From: JBFGWM01 sp041588495
Lineage (GTDB): Bacteria > Pseudomonadota > Gammaproteobacteria > Pseudomonadales > JBFGWM01
Reading direction: 5' to 3'
Assembly (NCBI GenBank): GCA_041588495.1
Contig: JBFGWM010000130.1
Span: forward strand, 1 to 7,889
DNA length: 7,889 bases
The notes under the pieces are model-generated. The model saw only the letters and a list, made by a program, of their open reading frames with translations. It made no database searches and was not told where the DNA came from. The translations under genes and the position numbers were made by a program. Positions 4,452 through 7,889 of this stretch are shown here, piece by piece; position 1 is the first letter of the stretch; each line of letters opens with the position of its first letter.

Positions 4452-6290
4452 ATGTCCGGCGCCCCCGCTCCCCGCTCCCGCATCCCGCAACATTTCATCG
4501 ATGAGCTGATCGACCGGGTCGATATCGCCGAGGTGGTCGGCGAGCGCGTGGCGTTGCGCCGCAAGGGCCGCGACCAGTGGGGCTGCTGCCCCTTTCACGA
4601 CGAAAATACACCCTCCTTCAAGGTCGACGCCGCGGAGCATTTCTACAAGTGTTTCGGCTGCGGCAAGGGCGGCAACGTACTCCAGTTCCTCATGGATCAT
4701 GACCGCCTGTCCTTCATCGAGGCCATCGAGACCCTCGCCCAGCGCGCCGGCATGGAGGTCCCCCGGGCTGATGGCGGCGACCCGGAGGCCGAACGCAAGG
4801 CACGCCAGCTCCGCGAGATCATGGATCGCAGCCTGGAATTCTACAGCGCGGCCCTGCTGGAGGGACCGTCGGGCCGGGCGGCACGCGACTACCTGAGGAA
4901 GAGAGGCCTGGACGGCGAGACGGTCCGGCGCTTCTCCCTCGGCTACGCACCCGACGCCTGGGACGTCCTGCTCAAGGCCCTCGGCACCGATGACGCGACC
5001 CGGAAGCTCCTCGAGGAAGCCGGCCTGGTGGTGCACAAGAAGGACACTGGCCGCTGCTACGACCGCTTCCGCGACCGGGTGATGTTCCCGATTCGCAATA
5101 CCCAGGGTCGCGTCATCGGGTTTGGCGGCCGCTGCCTGGGCGACGGCGAACCCAAGTACCTGAACTCGCCGGAAACACCCCTGTTCCACAAGGGCCGCGA
5201 GCTGTACGGCCTGTACGAGGCGCGCAGTCATTCCCGCGGGCTCGACCGCCTGCTGGTGGTGGAAGGCTACATGGACGTCATTGCCCTTGCCCAACAGGGC
5301 GTCACCGGCGCAGTCGCCACCCTCGGCACCGCGGCGACCGAGGACCATCTGCGCAAGCTGTTCCGGGTGGCCCCCGAGATCGTCTTCTGTTTCGATGGCG
5401 ACGAGGCCGGACGGCGCGCCGCGGCCCGCGCGATGGAACTCGCCGCCGGTCAACTGCAGGACGGTCTCCAGGTGCGTTTCCTGGCGCTGCCGGAGGGGGA
5501 GGACCCGGACACCCTGGTCCGCCGCGAGGGCAGCGAGGCCTTTTCCAGGCGGGTCGCCGCCGCGGAACCGTTCACCGCGCACCTGCTCGCGGACAAGGCG
5601 CGTGGGGCCGACCTCGAATCGGTGGAGGGTCGCGCAGCCTATGCCAGCCGCGTGGAAAAACTGATCCGCACCATCCCCGGGCGGCTGATCCGCGAGATGG
5701 CCATGCGTGAACTGGCCGAGCGAACCGCGATCGATCCCCGGGTGCTGGCAGGTTCGGCGCGTCCCAAGCCGGACGTGCACGAAGTCCCGGAGGCGCCACC
5801 GCCCCACGCGCCGCGTCGTTCCGAGGCAGTCTCCATGCGCAGCCTGCGCCGGCGTCCTGCCGCACAACAGGCCATGCAGCTGCTCCTGTGGTCCCCGGGG
5901 GTGGCGGCGGACGCCGACGCCGCAGGCCTGGACGAATCCGACACCGAACAACAACTGCTGGGACGCCTGATTGGGTGGCTGGCGAAGAACCCCGGCCAGT
6001 CCCAGGGCGTCCTCCTCGGCCGCGCCTGGGCGATCAGCGAGGACCAGGGGCGCCTGCTCGCCGAACTGGTGGAGGCGCCACCCCTGCTGCCGGAAACCGA
6101 GATTCGCAGTGAGTTTACCGACATCCTCGAACACCTTCGCCAGCGGCACGCCCGCAGGCTCCGCGACGAGCGCCTCAGGGAACTGCGCGACCGCGAAACC
6201 CTGAGCGAACCGGAACGCGCGGAACTGCTCGCGCTCCTGGGCCAGGGCTCCTCCCCGGGACGGGACGACGGCACCCACCGGGCACGTTGA
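4452..6290 (+). CDS. dnaG: DNA primase
   Basis: A 612-residue primase that makes RNA primers at the replication fork after recruitment by DnaB helicase. The N-terminal zinc domain has Cys46, His49, Cys67 and Cys70 (CPFHDE...YKCFGCGKGG), matching C-H-C-C of the CHC2 fold. The RNA-polymerase core follows: DRFRDRVMFPI (204-214), GGRCLGDGEPKYLNSPET (225-242), then Toprim with Glu271 in VVEGYMDVIAL and Asp315/Asp317 in FDGDEAGRRAA as metal ligands. A Pro/Ala/Arg linker (about 436-470) leads to the C-terminal helicase-binding domain, which ends in an unusually polar tail (about 596-612). The ATG gives an 8-residue extension before the canonical RIPQHFID; no better start is visible. No clear Shine-Dalgarno sequence is present, which would suit low primase output. 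The gap to yqeY is 38 bp and lacks a terminator-like hairpin. Confidence 0.99.
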   Translation: MSGAPAPRSRIPQHFIDELIDRVDIAEVVGERVALRRKGRDQWGCCPFHDENTPSFKVDAAEHFYKCFGCGKGGNVLQFLMDHDRLSFIEAIETLAQRAGMEVPRADGGDPEAERKARQLREIMDRSLEFYSAALLEGPSGRAARDYLRKRGLDGETVRRFSLGYAPDAWDVLLKALGTDDATRKLLEEAGLVVHKKDTGRCYDRFRDRVMFPIRNTQGRVIGFGGRCLGDGEPKYLNSPETPLFHKGRELYGLYEARSHSRGLDRLLVVEGYMDVIALAQQGVTGAVATLGTAATEDHLRKLFRVAPEIVFCFDGDEAGRRAAARAMELAAGQLQDGLQVRFLALPEGEDPDTLVRREGSEAFSRRVAAAEPFTAHLLADKARGADLESVEGRAAYASRVEKLIRTIPGRLIREMAMRELAERTAIDPRVLAGSARPKPDVHEVPEAPPPHAPRRSEAVSMRSLRRRPAAQQAMQLLLWSPGVAADADAAGLDESDTEQQLLGRLIGWLAKNPGQSQGVLLGRAWAISEDQGRLLAELVEAPPLLPETEIRSEFTDILEHLRQRHARRLRDERLRELRDRETLSEPERAELLALLGQGSSPGRDDGTHRAR

Positions 6291-6306
6291 TCAACTGCTG
6301 AACTTT

Positions 6307-6336
6307 TTGGCAGTTTCTCGTACAAACCGTTATAAT
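6307..6336 (+). promoter_or_regulatory. Strong predicted sigma70 promoter of rpoD
   Basis: TTGGCA (6307-6312, 5 of 6 to TTGACA) and a perfect TATAAT (6331-6336) are 18 bp apart, between the dnaG stop and the rpoD start. Transcription would begin near 6343, about 50 nt before the rpoD ATG. It would let sigma70 be made independently of, and in excess over, primase. In effect the housekeeping sigma factor would drive its own gene. Confidence 0.78.
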
Positions 6337-6347
6337 TGCGCGTTTGC

Positions 6348-6374
6348 CTAAGGCCGCTTGTGCGGCCTCTTTAG
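6348..6374 (+). promoter_or_regulatory. Hairpin in the rpoD leader, possible attenuator or 5' stabiliser
   Basis: AGGCCGC (6351-6357) and GCGGCCT (6362-6368) form a perfect 7-bp stem with a TTGT loop. The flanking CTA (6348-6350) can add pairs with TAG (6372-6374) across a small bulge. It lies a few bases after the predicted rpoD start site. The following CTCTTTAGTCTCT is only a weak T-rich tract. It could be a leaky terminator for dnaG-proximal transcripts, an attenuator, or a 5'-end stem protecting the mRNA; sequence alone does not decide. Confidence 0.5.
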
Positions 6375-6394
6375 TCTCTGATACAGGGGATCGA

Positions 6395-7889
<1,495 letters not shown>

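Noticed and set aside
3936..6278. A 780-codon open frame antisense to yqeY and dnaG on the minus strand
   Set aside because: It is fully opposite two confident genes. Its translation is low-complexity and shows no family motif, and long antisense frames are expected in GC-rich coding DNA.
6050..6394. A sigma32 heat-shock promoter in the 3' part of dnaG, as in E. coli, or a sigma54 site at TGGCAG (6308-6313)
   Set aside because: I found no CTTGAA-type -35 with a CCCCAT-type -10 at the right spacing, and no TTGCA-like -12 element fits the TGGCAG.

Overview
This is a GC-rich (clearly above 60% by eye), tightly packed piece of a gammaproteobacterial chromosome. It carries the classic primase/sigma-factor region. 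RpsU and the visible part of RpoD look like ordinary proteobacterial housekeeping proteins. RpoD region 2 matches what I remember of the E. coli protein almost residue for residue. The mix of folK, a pteridine reductase and a YqeY gene around the rpsU-dnaG-rpoD core is what I would expect from a Chromatiales/Ectothiorhodospiraceae-like lineage. That placement is an inference from gene order, not a measurement.

Layout. 1-180 is the 3' end of a probable cca gene (+). It overlaps by ATGA a short-chain reductase of the PTR1/FolM pteridine-reductase type (177-929, +). On the opposite strand, folB (1475-1831) runs into folK (915-1478) through a TTGA overlap, and folK meets the reductase tail to tail with a 15-bp overlap. 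A 109-bp divergent gap separates folB from plsY (1941-2537, +). plsY converges on tsaD (2544-3563, -) with only 6 bp between the stops. A 160-bp divergent region carries the rpsU promoter and a leader hairpin. Then come rpsU (3724-3939), yqeY (3955-4413), dnaG (4452-6290) and rpoD (6395 to the window end, truncated before sigma region 4), all on +. rpoD has its own strong sigma70-type promoter followed by a GC-rich hairpin in its leader. No gene-free stretch reaches 300 bp.

How the genes fit together. FolB and FolK are consecutive steps of dihydropterin/folate synthesis, and the reductase probably acts on a reduced pterin or folate, so the left third is a small pterin neighbourhood. PlsY makes lysophosphatidate for phospholipids. 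TsaD makes the t6A tRNA modification, and Cca repairs or completes tRNA 3' ends. S21, primase and sigma70 form the macromolecular synthesis operon that links initiation of translation, replication and transcription.

I see no mobile element, CRISPR array, tRNA or rRNA gene, and no novel system. The window is largely conserved core genome. The points worth a second look are the PTR1-like active site of the reductase, the overlapping gene ends, the leader hairpins of rpsU and rpoD, and yqeY sitting where the E. coli operon has a terminator.
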